Shown here in pieces: positions 16,972 to 25,271 of a stretch of DNA of 49,520 nucleotides. Under the pieces are notes generated by a model that was given only the letters and a program-made list of their open reading frames with translations, ran no database searches and was not told where the DNA came from. The stretch is taken from positions 1 to 49,520 of the forward strand of contig JAEZJZ010000035.1 in NCBI GenBank assembly GCA_023436245.1, in the 5' to 3' direction. Source of the DNA: Bacillota bacterium. GTDB taxonomy: Bacteria > Bacillota > UBA994 > UBA5500. The stretch's first letter is position 1; each line of letters begins with the position of its first letter. A program made the position numbers and the translations under genes.

Positions 16972-17946
16972 ATGAACATGCAAGCAGTTGCGGCAAAGGC
17001 GCTCGCATCGAGGACGGAAGCAGGCGGCATCACCAAGGTGATGTTCGTCGCCTGCGGTGGTTCTCTAGCCGCCTTCTACCCGGCGAAGTTCCTGCTGGAG
17101 AAGGAAAGTTCCGGGCTCCGAGTCGGCTACTTCCCGGCCAATGAGTTCGTGCACGCCACTCCCAAGGCGCTGGATCAGAATACGCTGGTGATCGGTTGCT
17201 CGCACGGCGGAAACACCCCCGAAACAGTCGCAGCGATGAAGCTGGCCCAGTCCCGCGGAGCAGCCACCATCTCCTTCACCTACACAGAGGGCAGCGAGAT
17301 CACCCTTTATGGCGATCAGGTGGTGCGCTACAGCTACGGGACCGAGGTGGTCTACTCGTTGAAGAAGGAAGCACTGGGCCTTCGCCTGGCGATGGAGCTG
17401 CTGCAGCAACTCGAGGGCTGGGATCACTACGAGCGGGCCATGGAGAGCTTTGAGCGGTTTGACCGCGTAGTCCTGGCCGCCCGTGAGCAAGCACTGCCGG
17501 CGGCCCAAGCGTTCGCTGCAGCCAATCGCGATGAGAAGGTAATCTACACCATCGGCTCTGGGGCCAGCTGGGGTTCCGCCTACATGGAGTGTATCTGCAT
17601 TCTGATGGAGATGCAGTGGATTCACTCCAACTGTATCCATGCCGGCGAGTTCTTTCACGGACCGCTAGAGATTACCGACACTGCCACTCCGTTCCTGCTG
17701 ATGATGGGCGATGGTTCCACTCGTGGACTGGATGAACGCGCCAAGGCCTTCCTGCAGCAATGGGGCAGAAAGCTGTACATCATTGACGTCAAGGATCTGG
17801 GTCTCAACCGACTGGACAACTCGGTGGTCGAGTACTTCTCTCCTCTCCTGCTCACGGCCGTTGTGGACGTCTACAATCGGCAGTTAGCAGAAGCGCGGCA
17901 ACACCCGCTCTCCACCCGTCGCTACATGTGGAAGGTGCAATACTAG
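16972..17946 (+). CDS. frlB: Fructoselysine-6-phosphate deglycase (SIS domain)
   Basis: 324 residues with two SIS (sugar isomerase) domains. SIS 1 includes VMFVACGGSLAAFYPAK and SHGGNTPE (from residue 77). SIS 2 includes YTIGSGASWGSAYMEC and the family-typical IHAGEFFHGPLEI, where the Glu-His pair is the catalytic region. The HPLSTRRYMWKV tail is also characteristic. FrlB cleaves fructoselysine 6-phosphate to glucose 6-phosphate and lysine, completing the step begun by frlD upstream. Start ATG 16972 with GGAGG about 10 bases before. A perfect terminator-like stem follows. Confidence 0.85.
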   Translation: MNMQAVAAKALASRTEAGGITKVMFVACGGSLAAFYPAKFLLEKESSGLRVGYFPANEFVHATPKALDQNTLVIGCSHGGNTPETVAAMKLAQSRGAATISFTYTEGSEITLYGDQVVRYSYGTEVVYSLKKEALGLRLAMELLQQLEGWDHYERAMESFERFDRVVLAAREQALPAAQAFAAANRDEKVIYTIGSGASWGSAYMECICILMEMQWIHSNCIHAGEFFHGPLEITDTATPFLLMMGDGSTRGLDERAKAFLQQWGRKLYIIDVKDLGLNRLDNSVVEYFSPLLLTAVVDVYNRQLAEARQHPLSTRRYMWKVQY

Positions 17947-17965
17947 CGCTCTATCATCTGGCATA

Positions 17966-17999
17966 ACAAAGCGAGCCGTCCTTGGGCGGCTCGCTTTGT
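17966..17999. terminator. Bidirectional terminator between frlB and feoB
   Basis: Perfect 13-bp stem ACAAAGCGAGCCG/CGGCTCGCTTTGT with an 8-base loop, between the convergent frlB (plus) and feoB (minus) genes. The A-rich and T-rich outer ends serve both directions. Confidence 0.85.
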
Positions 18000-18018
18000 C
18001 ATGGCTGTTCCACGGCAC

Positions 18019-20154
18019 TCAGGCTAGGCCGAGCAATCTAGCTGCTGTCGTCAGTAGGAAGCAAGCGGTTACACCGGTGATGGTCGGGAGCAGCAATGAG
18101 ACAAGAGTCCAGCGAGTGCTCTGCGTCTCCTTGCGAATGGTGAGCAGAGTAGTGGCGCAGGGCCAGTGATTGAGCGAGAACAGCATCACACAGACCGCCG
18201 TCAGCCAGGTCCACCCATTCTGCACCAACAGTGACCGCAGTGCTGTCAGGCTGTCCAGCTCGATCATCACTCCTCCGCGCAGGTAGCTCATGATCACTAT
18301 CGGCAGCACGATCTCGTTGGCGGGTAGAGCCAGGATGAAGGCCATCAGGATATGTCCATCCATTCCGATCAGGTGCGCGAATGGCTGCAGGAAGGCGGCC
18401 GCACGGCTGAGTAGACTGATTCCGCCTGGGCTGACATTGGCCATCACCCAGATTACCACGCCAGCCGGTGCCGCCACCACCACCGCTCTGCCCAGAACGA
18501 AAAGTGTGCGATCCAGCAGCGACCGTAGCAAGATGCGGCCGATCTGGGGGCGTCGATACGGTGGAAGCTCCAGCGCAAACGATGAAGGCAGGCCCTTGAG
18601 CAGAGTCCTCGAAAGCAGGCGTGAAATGAGCAACGTGGTTACCACCGCCAGCACAATGCTGGCCAGGACCGCCAGGGTGCCGATCACTGAGCCGGCCACC
18701 CCTCCCACTCCCCCCGCCAGGAAGATGCTGGATAGCGCGATCAACAGGGGGAAGCGGCCGTTGCAGGGCACGAAGGAGTTGGTGATGGTGGCGATTAGGC
18801 GCTCGCGAGGCGAATCGATGATGCGACAGGCAACCACTCCGGCGGCGTTGCAGCCGAAGCCCATGCACATGGTTAACGCTTGTTTGCCGTGGGCACAGGC
18901 TCGCTTAAAGAAGCTATCCAGGTTGAAAGCAACCCGCGGTAGATACCCGAGGTCCTCGAGCAAGGTGAACAGCGGAAAGAAGATGGCCATCGGCGGCAGC
19001 ATCACGGCGACAACCCAAGCCAACGTGCGAAACACCCCGTTTACCAGCAGTCCATGCAGCCACTCCGGCCAGCCGCCGGTTTGGAGCAGGCTGGACAGCC
19101 CCTGTTCCAAGCGGGAGAAAAGGCCGGCCAGCAACGCAGAGGGCAGGTTCGCGCCTTGCATCGTCACCCAAAAAACCAATCCGAGCAGCAACAACATCAG
19201 CGGAATGCCGAAACGTCTGGAGGTGACGATGTTGTCTATCCTGCGATCCAGCAGATGCGCTGTTCCGGTCGTCCTCACCGTCTGCGCAACAACCCGCTCA
19301 GCAGTTGAGACGAGGCTCCCGACGATGCGATCCCGCAGGTTATCTGCCGTCACCTGCTGATCCACCAACCAGGCTTGCGCTCGCTGCAGGCGTTGCCTGC
19401 TATCTGCGAATCCAGCACCCAGATGCTCTTCCAATGCCTGCAGCAGGTGCCTATCGCCATCAAGCAACCGGAGCGCGGCCCAGCGCGACCGTACACCCAA
19501 ATCGTCGGCCCTGCCGATCGGGCCAATCAGGTCCAATGCTCGTTCCACCACTGGATCATAGCTGACGCGGGCCGGGCGTGGCTGCAGATCTCCTTGGCAG
19601 ACGCGCAGGATCGCCTCCTGCAGTTCCGGCAGACCGACGCCGTCCCGAGCATTTGTGCCGACCACAGGCACGCCAAGGGTGGAGGCCAGCCGTTCCAGAT
19701 CGACCGTGATTTGCTTGTGCTTGGCTTCATCCAGCAGATTCACGCAGACGATCACGTTGTCCGTGATCTCCATAATCTGTAGAGCCAGATTAAGGTTGCG
19801 CTCCAGGCAGGTTGCGTCCGCAACCACAACCGTGGCATGCGGGTGGGCAAAGCAGATGAAGTCGCGAGCAACTTCTTCTTCCACCGAACTGGCCAGCAGC
19901 GAGTAGGTGCCAGGCAAGTCAACCAACACAAAGTCCCAATCCCTGTAGACATAGCGGCCCTGGGCGTTGCTCACGGTCTTGCCGGGCCAATTGCCGGTGT
20001 GTTGCCTTAACCCGGTGAGGCTGTTGAAGATGGTGCTCTTGCCCGTGTTCGGGTTACCCGCCAAGGCCACGACCAAGTCAGCGGGAGATTCGACTTGCAC
20101 TTGCAGCATTTCTTTCAGTGCCCCCAGCCCGGTTGAGCGGGCAGTCAGCCCCAT
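18019..20154 (-). CDS. feoB: Ferrous iron transport protein B
   Basis: 711 residues. N-terminal G domain: G1 GNPNTGKS (33-40), G3 DLPG (79-82), G4 NLLD (139-142). A helical spacer follows (to about 290), then a membrane domain with two Gate-type halves. The conserved CMGFGCNAAGVVACRII segment and the FALELPPYRRPQ loop are present. It imports Fe2+, the main soluble iron form without oxygen. GGGAGG lies 7 bases before the ATG. It follows feoA by 15 bases in one operon; no feoC is seen. The C-terminal KETQSTRWTLVSLLLPTITG helix is typical. Confidence 0.96.
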   Translation of the reverse strand: MGLTARSTGLGALKEMLQVQVESPADLVVALAGNPNTGKSTIFNSLTGLRQHTGNWPGKTVSNAQGRYVYRDWDFVLVDLPGTYSLLASSVEEEVARDFICFAHPHATVVVADATCLERNLNLALQIMEITDNVIVCVNLLDEAKHKQITVDLERLASTLGVPVVGTNARDGVGLPELQEAILRVCQGDLQPRPARVSYDPVVERALDLIGPIGRADDLGVRSRWAALRLLDGDRHLLQALEEHLGAGFADSRQRLQRAQAWLVDQQVTADNLRDRIVGSLVSTAERVVAQTVRTTGTAHLLDRRIDNIVTSRRFGIPLMLLLLGLVFWVTMQGANLPSALLAGLFSRLEQGLSSLLQTGGWPEWLHGLLVNGVFRTLAWVVAVMLPPMAIFFPLFTLLEDLGYLPRVAFNLDSFFKRACAHGKQALTMCMGFGCNAAGVVACRIIDSPRERLIATITNSFVPCNGRFPLLIALSSIFLAGGVGGVAGSVIGTLAVLASIVLAVVTTLLISRLLSRTLLKGLPSSFALELPPYRRPQIGRILLRSLLDRTLFVLGRAVVVAAPAGVVIWVMANVSPGGISLLSRAAAFLQPFAHLIGMDGHILMAFILALPANEIVLPIVIMSYLRGGVMIELDSLTALRSLLVQNGWTWLTAVCVMLFSLNHWPCATTLLTIRKETQSTRWTLVSLLLPTITGVTACFLLTTAARLLGLA

Positions 20155-20169
20155 AATCTACCCTCCCCT

Positions 20170-20421
20170 CTATGACTGGCCATCGGCACTTGGTTCAACC
20201 AAGATGCGGAAGGCTTCCTCTGAGCGGAGCGCGATCACTGCTCCGCGAATTTGGTAGGCGGTCGGATCCCCTGAGGGGCTTTGGCGTAGGGCCTCAACTT
20301 TGGTCTCCGGGATTAGCCCCAGGTCGAGCAAACGACGACGGGCAAGATCACTCGTCATCAACTGACGAACCCTGCCCGTCTGACCCAACGGCAACTCTGC
20401 CAGAGCAATCAAGTTGGCCAT
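20170..20421 (-). CDS. feoA: Ferrous iron transport protein A
   Basis: 83 residues with the SH3-like FeoA fold: PLGQTGRVRQL, then ARRRLLDLGLIPETKVEALRQSP and the closing strand RGAVIALRSEEAFRILV, the usual pattern with LGL(I/V)PG-like turn. It is thought to bind the FeoB G domain and support transport. GGGGGAG lies upstream of the ATG. It starts the operon with feoB. Upstream lies a 316-base space with an inverted repeat that could be an iron operator. Confidence 0.93.
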   Translation of the reverse strand: MANLIALAELPLGQTGRVRQLMTSDLARRRLLDLGLIPETKVEALRQSPSGDPTAYQIRGAVIALRSEEAFRILVEPSADGQS

Positions 20422-20737
20422 GTCTCACTCCCCCTTCCCCTTTTCTGTTCGGGAGATGTTAGTCGCAAGTAAGTTTCTTGCTAATGCCTAATATATGAGC
20501 TGAAGGCAGCTGGTGTTACCCGCGGCTAACAATCAGCACGATGGTGCTGGATTGCTGCGATGGCGTCATCCGCTCCTCTTCGTCCGGCGCGGTTGATTAT
20601 CAAACGCGGGGCTGGTGCATACACTGAGATAAACCTGTCCGCTCAGGCAGGCATATTCTTCTCACATTTGAGGAAGGTGGATCATGTCTGGTCGAGGAAG
20701 ATAGCATGGTAGCAAGATTTGGGAAGAGGTGATCGGT
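20422..20737. other. Divergent spacer between feoA and the YcxB-like gene
   Basis: About 316 bases with no gene. Two structures are visible: GCAAG/CTTGC (20465-20469 and 20477-20481), a small inverted repeat in AT-richer DNA upstream of feoA that could be part of its promoter or operator, and a 10-bp stem with one bulge, CAATCAGCAC/GTGCTGGATTG (20530-20554), without a T run. No match to a Fur or DtxR consensus was found. Confidence 0.45.
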
Positions 20738-21274
20738 TTGACTGTCGAATATCAACAAGGGGAGGCTGAGATCCTGGCTTTGCAGCAGCGTCTGCTGGGC
20801 AGGTCGCCCACTGTGCAAAAGCTGATTCGCAAGCAGCGCTATGGATACAGCCTCGTCTTCCTTGCTTTGGGTTTGGTGCTCGGTGCCTTCAACCAGGCAC
20901 AACGAGTCAGCGTGTGGCTGGGATCACTGGCATTTGCCTTGGCTTGGATTGTGTTCTATCCGCAGTTGGTGGTGAGAACACTCAAGTCCAGCAGCCGCAG
21001 CTTGGTGCAGCAGGCCAAAGAGCAAGGGCTGCTCGGGCGCCAGGTGCTCACCCTACACCAGAGTGGTCTTCAGATGCGCAACGATCTGAGCGAGGTTACC
21101 TATCCGTGGCGCAGCGTGGAAGAAGTGGCCGAGTCAGAGCAACATGTTTTCCTGCATGTTGGCCCGTCCAAGGCCTATGCTGTGCCCAAAGCAGCCTTTG
21201 CTGATGCTGACGCTGTCGATCGGTTTCTGCAGACCTGCGCAGAGCATCGCTCACACTTTCCACCTATGCTATAA
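20738..21274 (+). CDS. YcxB-like membrane protein
   Basis: About 178 residues: a short cytoplasmic N-terminus (TVEYQQGEAEIL), two membrane helices (about 42-60 and 63-82) and a C-terminal YcxB-like beta domain with LTLHQSGLQMRNDLSEVTYPWRSVEEV and AYAVPKAAF. Function unknown; such proteins are common in Firmicutes. The TTG at 20738 is chosen because GAAGAGGTG lies about 7 bases upstream; the GTG at 20729 is inside that site. The nitroreductase gene follows 31 bases after the stop and may be co-transcribed. Confidence 0.72.
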   Translation: MTVEYQQGEAEILALQQRLLGRSPTVQKLIRKQRYGYSLVFLALGLVLGAFNQAQRVSVWLGSLAFALAWIVFYPQLVVRTLKSSSRSLVQQAKEQGLLGRQVLTLHQSGLQMRNDLSEVTYPWRSVEEVAESEQHVFLHVGPSKAYAVPKAAFADADAVDRFLQTCAEHRSHFPPML

Positions 21275-21305
21275 TTTAGCCAACAGCAGAAGAGGAGGCT
21301 TGACC

Positions 21306-21881
21306 ATGGAGCTATACGAAGCAATTAAGACACGCCGATCGATTCGCAAGTTCAAGCAACAGCCGGTGCCGGTCGAGGTTTTGACCAAGCTGGTGGATGC
21401 CGCGCGCTTGGCAGCTCAGGGTTCAAACATGCAGCCGATGAAGTATGTATTGGTGCACGAAGCAGCGTTGCTCGACCCCATCTTCTCCACCACCCGCTGG
21501 GCAGGAGCGATCGCTCCCCAGGGCAATCCGGCGGATGATGAGCGGCCGATGGCCTACATAGTCGTGCTGGTGGACACCGAGGTGAAGAAGGCTGGCTACG
21601 ATGTGGACGCCGGCGCCGCCGTCGAGAATTTGTTGCTCGCTGCTGTGGCCGAAGGCATCGGCGCCTGTTGGCTCGGTGCTCTGGAGCGGGAGAGCATACG
21701 CGCCATCCTGAACATCCCCGAGCGCTATGTTCTGCACACCATGGTAGCTCTCGGCTACCCGGCTGAGTCTCCGCAAATGGAGGAAGAACAGGGCTCGATC
21801 AAGTACTACAAGGACGAAAATGGAGTCCTGCATGTGCCGAAGCGCAAGCTGCAGGACATCATCTTCCATAACCGCATGTAG
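21306..21881 (+). CDS. Nitroreductase family FMN protein
   Basis: 191 residues with the flavin-binding nitroreductase fold. The N-terminal IKTRRSIRKF is the FMN phosphate motif; AAQGSNMQPMKYVL and AAVEGIGACWLGAL-like segments (here AVAEGIGACWLGALER) match the core. It would reduce nitro compounds, quinones or flavins with NAD(P)H; the substrate is not set. ATG 21306 has GAGGAGG 8 bases upstream; the upstream in-frame extension overlaps the YcxB-like gene and is not coding. A terminator follows. Confidence 0.88.
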   Translation: MELYEAIKTRRSIRKFKQQPVPVEVLTKLVDAARLAAQGSNMQPMKYVLVHEAALLDPIFSTTRWAGAIAPQGNPADDERPMAYIVVLVDTEVKKAGYDVDAGAAVENLLLAAVAEGIGACWLGALERESIRAILNIPERYVLHTMVALGYPAESPQMEEEQGSIKYYKDENGVLHVPKRKLQDIIFHNRM

Positions 21882-21888
21882 GCATTCA

Positions 21889-21916
21889 GGGGGCGCAGCA
21901 CCAACTGCGCCCCTTT
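21889..21916 (+). terminator. Terminator of the nitroreductase gene
   Basis: GGGGCGCAG/CTGCGCCCC perfect 9-bp stem, 6-base loop CACCAA, followed by TTT, 8 bases after the stop. Confidence 0.8.
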
Positions 21917-22003
21917 GGTAACGCCCTTGCCCCCGCGCCGCTTCGGTCAGGCTGGTCGCGCCGCCACGCAGGCGCGAAGGCCGCGGATATGAACCTCACC
22001 ACG

Positions 22004-22038
22004 AAAAGAGAGGAACAGAGCGCATCTGTTCCTCTTTT
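22004..22038. terminator. Terminator of the AbgB-like gene
   Basis: AAAAGAG(AG)GAACAGA pairs with TCTGTTCCTCTTTT around GCGCA, with a 2-base bulge. Flanking A and T runs make it fit both strands; it sits just after the minus-strand AbgB-like gene. Confidence 0.8.
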
Positions 22039-22049
22039 GTACAGAGTGA

Positions 22050-23492
22050 CTACTTCACGGGACTGGGGTTGACGCCTTCGGGGATCGGGCATTTGTAGCC
22101 CTCCGGCCCGGTCAGATCCAGCAGTTCCTGCTTGGCAGCAGCGATGATCTCCGGATGCTGATGCAGGTCGAGCGCGGTTCCAGCCATGGCTTTGGCGGCG
22201 AGGAGCATTCCCTTGTGCGCCCAGCTGGACTTGCCCTGTGCTACCTGCTGCCAGGAGTGGCCAGGTGTGCCGAGGGCATAGCAGGAGGTGTTGCACTGCA
22301 CTGTCGGGACGTTCCAGGAGACGTCAGCTACGTCGGTGGAGCCACCTGACGGATGGTCGTTGTGCACAAATGGCAGAACGATGTCGCAGAGCACCTTGCC
22401 GTCCAACTGCTCGCCCAGTTTGCGGCCCTGCACGGTGCCATAGTCCTTGGCCAATGCGACGGTCTCTTTGCGCAGCTCCGCCACATCTAATGTTCCACGC
22501 ATAGCCTGGGCCAGTTCAGCTTCCTCAGGAGTGATATGTGGAATCGGAGCAGCCGTCAGATTCTCGTACATCACCTTCTCCAGAGTCTCAATCGGAATGG
22601 TGTTGGAGCAGGCCTTGTCGATCTGGATCTCCACCTTGGTCTGGGTCATCATCGCTGCGCCACGAGCGATCTCGCAAACCCAAGCGTAGATTTCCTGCAC
22701 GAGATCATTCTTGGGCGCCCTGATCAAATAGAGCACTTCCGCCTCAGGCTGCACCACGTTCGGGCTTTTGCCGCCGGTGTTGATCACAGCATAGTGCACC
22801 CGGGCCTCGGAAATGATGTGCTCACGCATGTAGTTCACGCCGACGTTCATCAATTCGACCGCGTCCAGAGCGCTGCGGCCGAGGTGAGGCGAACCGCCTG
22901 CATGCGACGCCTTCCCAGTGAACCGGTAGTAGACCTGAATATTGGCCAGTGATGAACCGGTGGAAACCCGGTTGGTGCTGCCGCTATGCCAGGTGATGGC
23001 GGCATCCAGGTTGTCAAAGAGATGCGCGCGGGCCATGAATGCTTTGCCAGAGCCACCCTCTTCACCGGGGCAGCCGAAGTACTTGACTGTGCCCGGCAGG
23101 TTGTTTTCCTTCAGATAGTCGCGGTAAGCGACGGCTGCGGCCAGGGCACCCACGCCCAGCAGTTGATGGCAGCAGCCGTGACCGTTGCCACCGGCTTTGA
23201 TTGGCTTGCGTTCGGCGATGCCGGGTTGCTGGCTCAAGCCAGAGAGCGCGTCATATTCCCCAAGGAAGCCGATCGCTGGTGATCCCTGGCCCCAGGTGCC
23301 AACGAAGGCATGAGGCACGCCCCCTGCCTCCCGTTCCACCTGGAACCCTGCTTGCTCCAGCGCTGCGCAGAGTGCTGCTGCCGATTGCTTTTCCTCAAAG
23401 CGAGTTTCTGCATAGCCCCAGATGCGATCACTGAGGTCAGTGTAGATGTCGCGGTTGGCCTCAACCAGTTGATAAAGACGAGACTTGTCCAT
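22050..23492 (-). CDS. M20 family amidohydrolase (AbgB-like)
   Basis: 480 residues of the M20 amidohydrolase group, close to AbgB (p-aminobenzoyl-glutamate hydrolase subunit B). Motifs: FLGEYDALSGLSQQPG, GNGHGCCHQLLGVGA (the Cys-His metal segment), FGCPGEEGGSGKAFM (catalytic Glu) and ASHAGGSPHLGRSALDA in the lid domain, with NDHPSGGSTDVADVSW and TPGHSWQQVAQG near the end. It cleaves amide bonds in acyl-amino acids or folate breakdown products; the exact substrate is unknown. AbgA is not nearby, and many homologs work alone. Start ATG 23492 with AAGGGTG upstream. Confidence 0.87.
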   Translation of the reverse strand: MDKSRLYQLVEANRDIYTDLSDRIWGYAETRFEEKQSAAALCAALEQAGFQVEREAGGVPHAFVGTWGQGSPAIGFLGEYDALSGLSQQPGIAERKPIKAGGNGHGCCHQLLGVGALAAAVAYRDYLKENNLPGTVKYFGCPGEEGGSGKAFMARAHLFDNLDAAITWHSGSTNRVSTGSSLANIQVYYRFTGKASHAGGSPHLGRSALDAVELMNVGVNYMREHIISEARVHYAVINTGGKSPNVVQPEAEVLYLIRAPKNDLVQEIYAWVCEIARGAAMMTQTKVEIQIDKACSNTIPIETLEKVMYENLTAAPIPHITPEEAELAQAMRGTLDVAELRKETVALAKDYGTVQGRKLGEQLDGKVLCDIVLPFVHNDHPSGGSTDVADVSWNVPTVQCNTSCYALGTPGHSWQQVAQGKSSWAHKGMLLAAKAMAGTALDLHQHPEIIAAAKQELLDLTGPEGYKCPIPEGVNPSPVK

Positions 23493-23664
23493 TACTCACC
23501 CTTCCTTCCCTACTGCAGGTGCCGCTCTTCGGCGGAGACTGCTTGCTATTTGTTTCGTCGCGCGAAGCATATCTCCTGCTTGAAATCAAACAAACCCTCG
23601 CCTTGTCCGCCGGGTATATAAAAGCGGCTTTTGGCCATAGGTTAGTGCAGGAGGTGTGCCTGGC

Positions 23665-24624
23665 ATGAATAGTCTCTACATGCATCAAAACGACGCCTCG
23701 GAGTCTTTCGAGATCAATGCATATGCGCAGAATGAGCGAAATAGAGCAGCCTGGTGGCTGGAGCAGGCCGAAAAGCTGCTGCAAAGGCATCGCGAAAAGG
23801 GCGGAACCGCACCCAGACTGAAGTTGATCCACAGTCTGCTGCAGCGGGTACTGGCGGTTGAACCCGGGCTCTTTGATGAAGAGAAGGTCTATCTCTGGGA
23901 GCAGTTGGCCGAAGTGTATTTCCATAATGGCGATCTCTCCAAGATGGAGGCGTGTCTGCGGGTGCAGGCCGAACTGCAACCGGGTCGGAGCGACGCTTTT
24001 CTCAACTTGGGCTATTACCTAGACAGAGCGGGACTGCGTCAGCGGGCGATATCGGCCTACTGGGAGGGTCTACGCATCGATCCGGAAGATCAGTACATCA
24101 TCTATAACCTGGCAGAACTACACCGCAATGCGGGCGAGCAGGAGAAGGCCATAGCGATATTGGATCAGGCGATCAGCCGTGCGGATGACCCGGCTCTGTT
24201 GCTCAAGGTCAAAGGGGACATTCTGCTGCAATGGGGCCAGTTCACTCTCTCCGCCATGGCCTACCTGCTCGCGCTGGAGCGCCTTGGTCGCAAGCTGGAG
24301 GGCTTTCGCTTGGAGATCTACTTGCGTCTGTCCACCTGTTATCAGAGAGCCGGCAATCTGCCGCAGGCGGCGCGTATGCTGGAGCGCGGACTGGCCATAG
24401 ACGCGCAGAACGTAACCATTCTGCACGAACTGACCAGGATGTATTGCATGTTGAAGCGCTACAGAGAGGCAGTGCTCCACGGCGAAAATTTGCTGCGGCT
24501 CGACCCGGGAGACCCGGAGGCCTGCCTGCTGCTGGGCGTCTGCTATGAGCAACTCAGCCAGCCGGAAGTGGCGAAATGGTACCGCCTGCGCGGTGAACAT
24601 GAGGCCAGGAGACAGGATTACTAA
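23665..24624 (+). CDS. TPR repeat protein
   Basis: 319 residues, almost all helical. Tetratricopeptide-like repeats run from about residue 65 to the end: YLWEQLAEVYFHNGDLSKME, AFLNLGYYLDRAGLRQRAI, IIYNLAELHRNAGEQEKAI, LLKVKGDILLQWGQFTLSA, YLRLSTCYQRAGNLPQAA, LHELTRMYCMLKRYREAV and LLLGVCYEQLSQPEVAK. No signal peptide or enzyme domain. It is probably a cytoplasmic protein-interaction scaffold; partner unknown. ATG 23665 follows AGGAGGTG by 8 bases. A bidirectional terminator follows. Confidence 0.8.
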   Translation: MNSLYMHQNDASESFEINAYAQNERNRAAWWLEQAEKLLQRHREKGGTAPRLKLIHSLLQRVLAVEPGLFDEEKVYLWEQLAEVYFHNGDLSKMEACLRVQAELQPGRSDAFLNLGYYLDRAGLRQRAISAYWEGLRIDPEDQYIIYNLAELHRNAGEQEKAIAILDQAISRADDPALLLKVKGDILLQWGQFTLSAMAYLLALERLGRKLEGFRLEIYLRLSTCYQRAGNLPQAARMLERGLAIDAQNVTILHELTRMYCMLKRYREAVLHGENLLRLDPGDPEACLLLGVCYEQLSQPEVAKWYRLRGEHEARRQDY

Positions 24625-24628
24625 AAAG

Positions 24629-24655
24629 AGGCCGCTATCAAGCTGATAGCGGCCT
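24629..24655. terminator. Bidirectional terminator between the TPR and NlpC/P60 genes
   Basis: Perfect 12-bp stem AGGCCGCTATCA/TGATAGCGGCCT with loop AGC. AAAAA precedes it on the plus strand, so the minus strand reads a stem followed by CTTTTT, a strong terminator for the NlpC/P60 gene. Confidence 0.9.
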
Positions 24656-24680
24656 GTTTAATGGTCTGACTGGCTTCTAG

Positions 24681-25163
24681 TTACGCTGCGCGGCGAGCGC
24701 CGGCATAGCGTGATCGGAAATAACTGTAGGCAGTGAACTTGGTCACGATCACGCCTTTTCTCGGCCAGGCATGGATCATTCTGTTGTTCCCAACGTAGAT
24801 GCCCACGTGGGAAATGCCGGCCTTGTAGGTGTTGCGGAAGAAGATCAGATCTCCTGCCCTCCAGTTTCCCTTGGAGACATACTTGCCCAGGCGGCTCTGG
24901 CTGGCGGCACTGTGCGGCAAATAGTAGCCGTAGCGCCGGTAGACGTAGCGAGTGAAGCCGGAGCAGTCGAAGGAATAAGGTCCCCGGGCGCCAAAGACAT
25001 ATGGACGCCCGCGATAACGGTAGGCTGTCGCCACTACCCGTGATCCGAGCGTCGAGGAGGCAGCTTCTGCCGTCTGCGTGAGCATGGGCATCGATCCGAT
25101 CAGCAGGGCGACGAGCAAGGTCATGACCGCTACCCGCGTGCCTAGGTTGATTCTTCTGTTCAA
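24681..25163 (-). CDS. Secreted NlpC/P60 cell-wall hydrolase
   Basis: 160 residues: signal peptide (positive MNRRINLGTR, hydrophobic AVMTLLVALLIGSM, likely cleavage after AEA near residue 34) and a minimal NlpC/P60 domain. The catalytic Cys is C67 in DCSGF; His residues are H119 in HVGIYVG and H131 in MIHAWP. It should cut D-Glu-diaminopimelate or related bonds in peptidoglycan. No LysM or SH3 anchoring domain is present. The start is TTG at 25163 with AAAGGGG 8 bases before; that site is folded in a hairpin (25174-25195). Confidence 0.9.
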   Translation of the reverse strand: MNRRINLGTRVAVMTLLVALLIGSMPMLTQTAEAASSTLGSRVVATAYRYRGRPYVFGARGPYSFDCSGFTRYVYRRYGYYLPHSAASQSRLGKYVSKGNWRAGDLIFFRNTYKAGISHVGIYVGNNRMIHAWPRKGVIVTKFTAYSYFRSRYAGARRAA

Positions 25164-25173
25164 TCTGTGTACC

Positions 25174-25195
25174 CCTTTCTGCCTGCACAGAAAGG
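25174..25195 (-). promoter_or_regulatory. Hairpin covering the NlpC/P60 ribosome binding site
   Basis: On the minus strand CCTTTCTG-TGCAGG-CAGAAAGG forms a perfect 8-bp stem whose right arm contains the AGAAAGG part of the AGAAAGGGG ribosome binding site before the TTG start. Folding would hide the site, so translation may be limited or conditionally opened. No riboswitch core was recognised. Confidence 0.5.
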
Positions 25196-25271
25196 TGGCG
25201 TTTTTCTCACGTTTCTCTTTTTCTCGCAGTCAAACCATCAATTGCATTGTAACCCAACTGAAACATTCGTG

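Noticed and set aside
18290..19360. Long open frame of 356 codons on the plus strand inside feoB
   Set aside because: It is antisense to a clear FeoB, has low-complexity basic composition and no ribosome binding site; it is a shadow of biased codon use.
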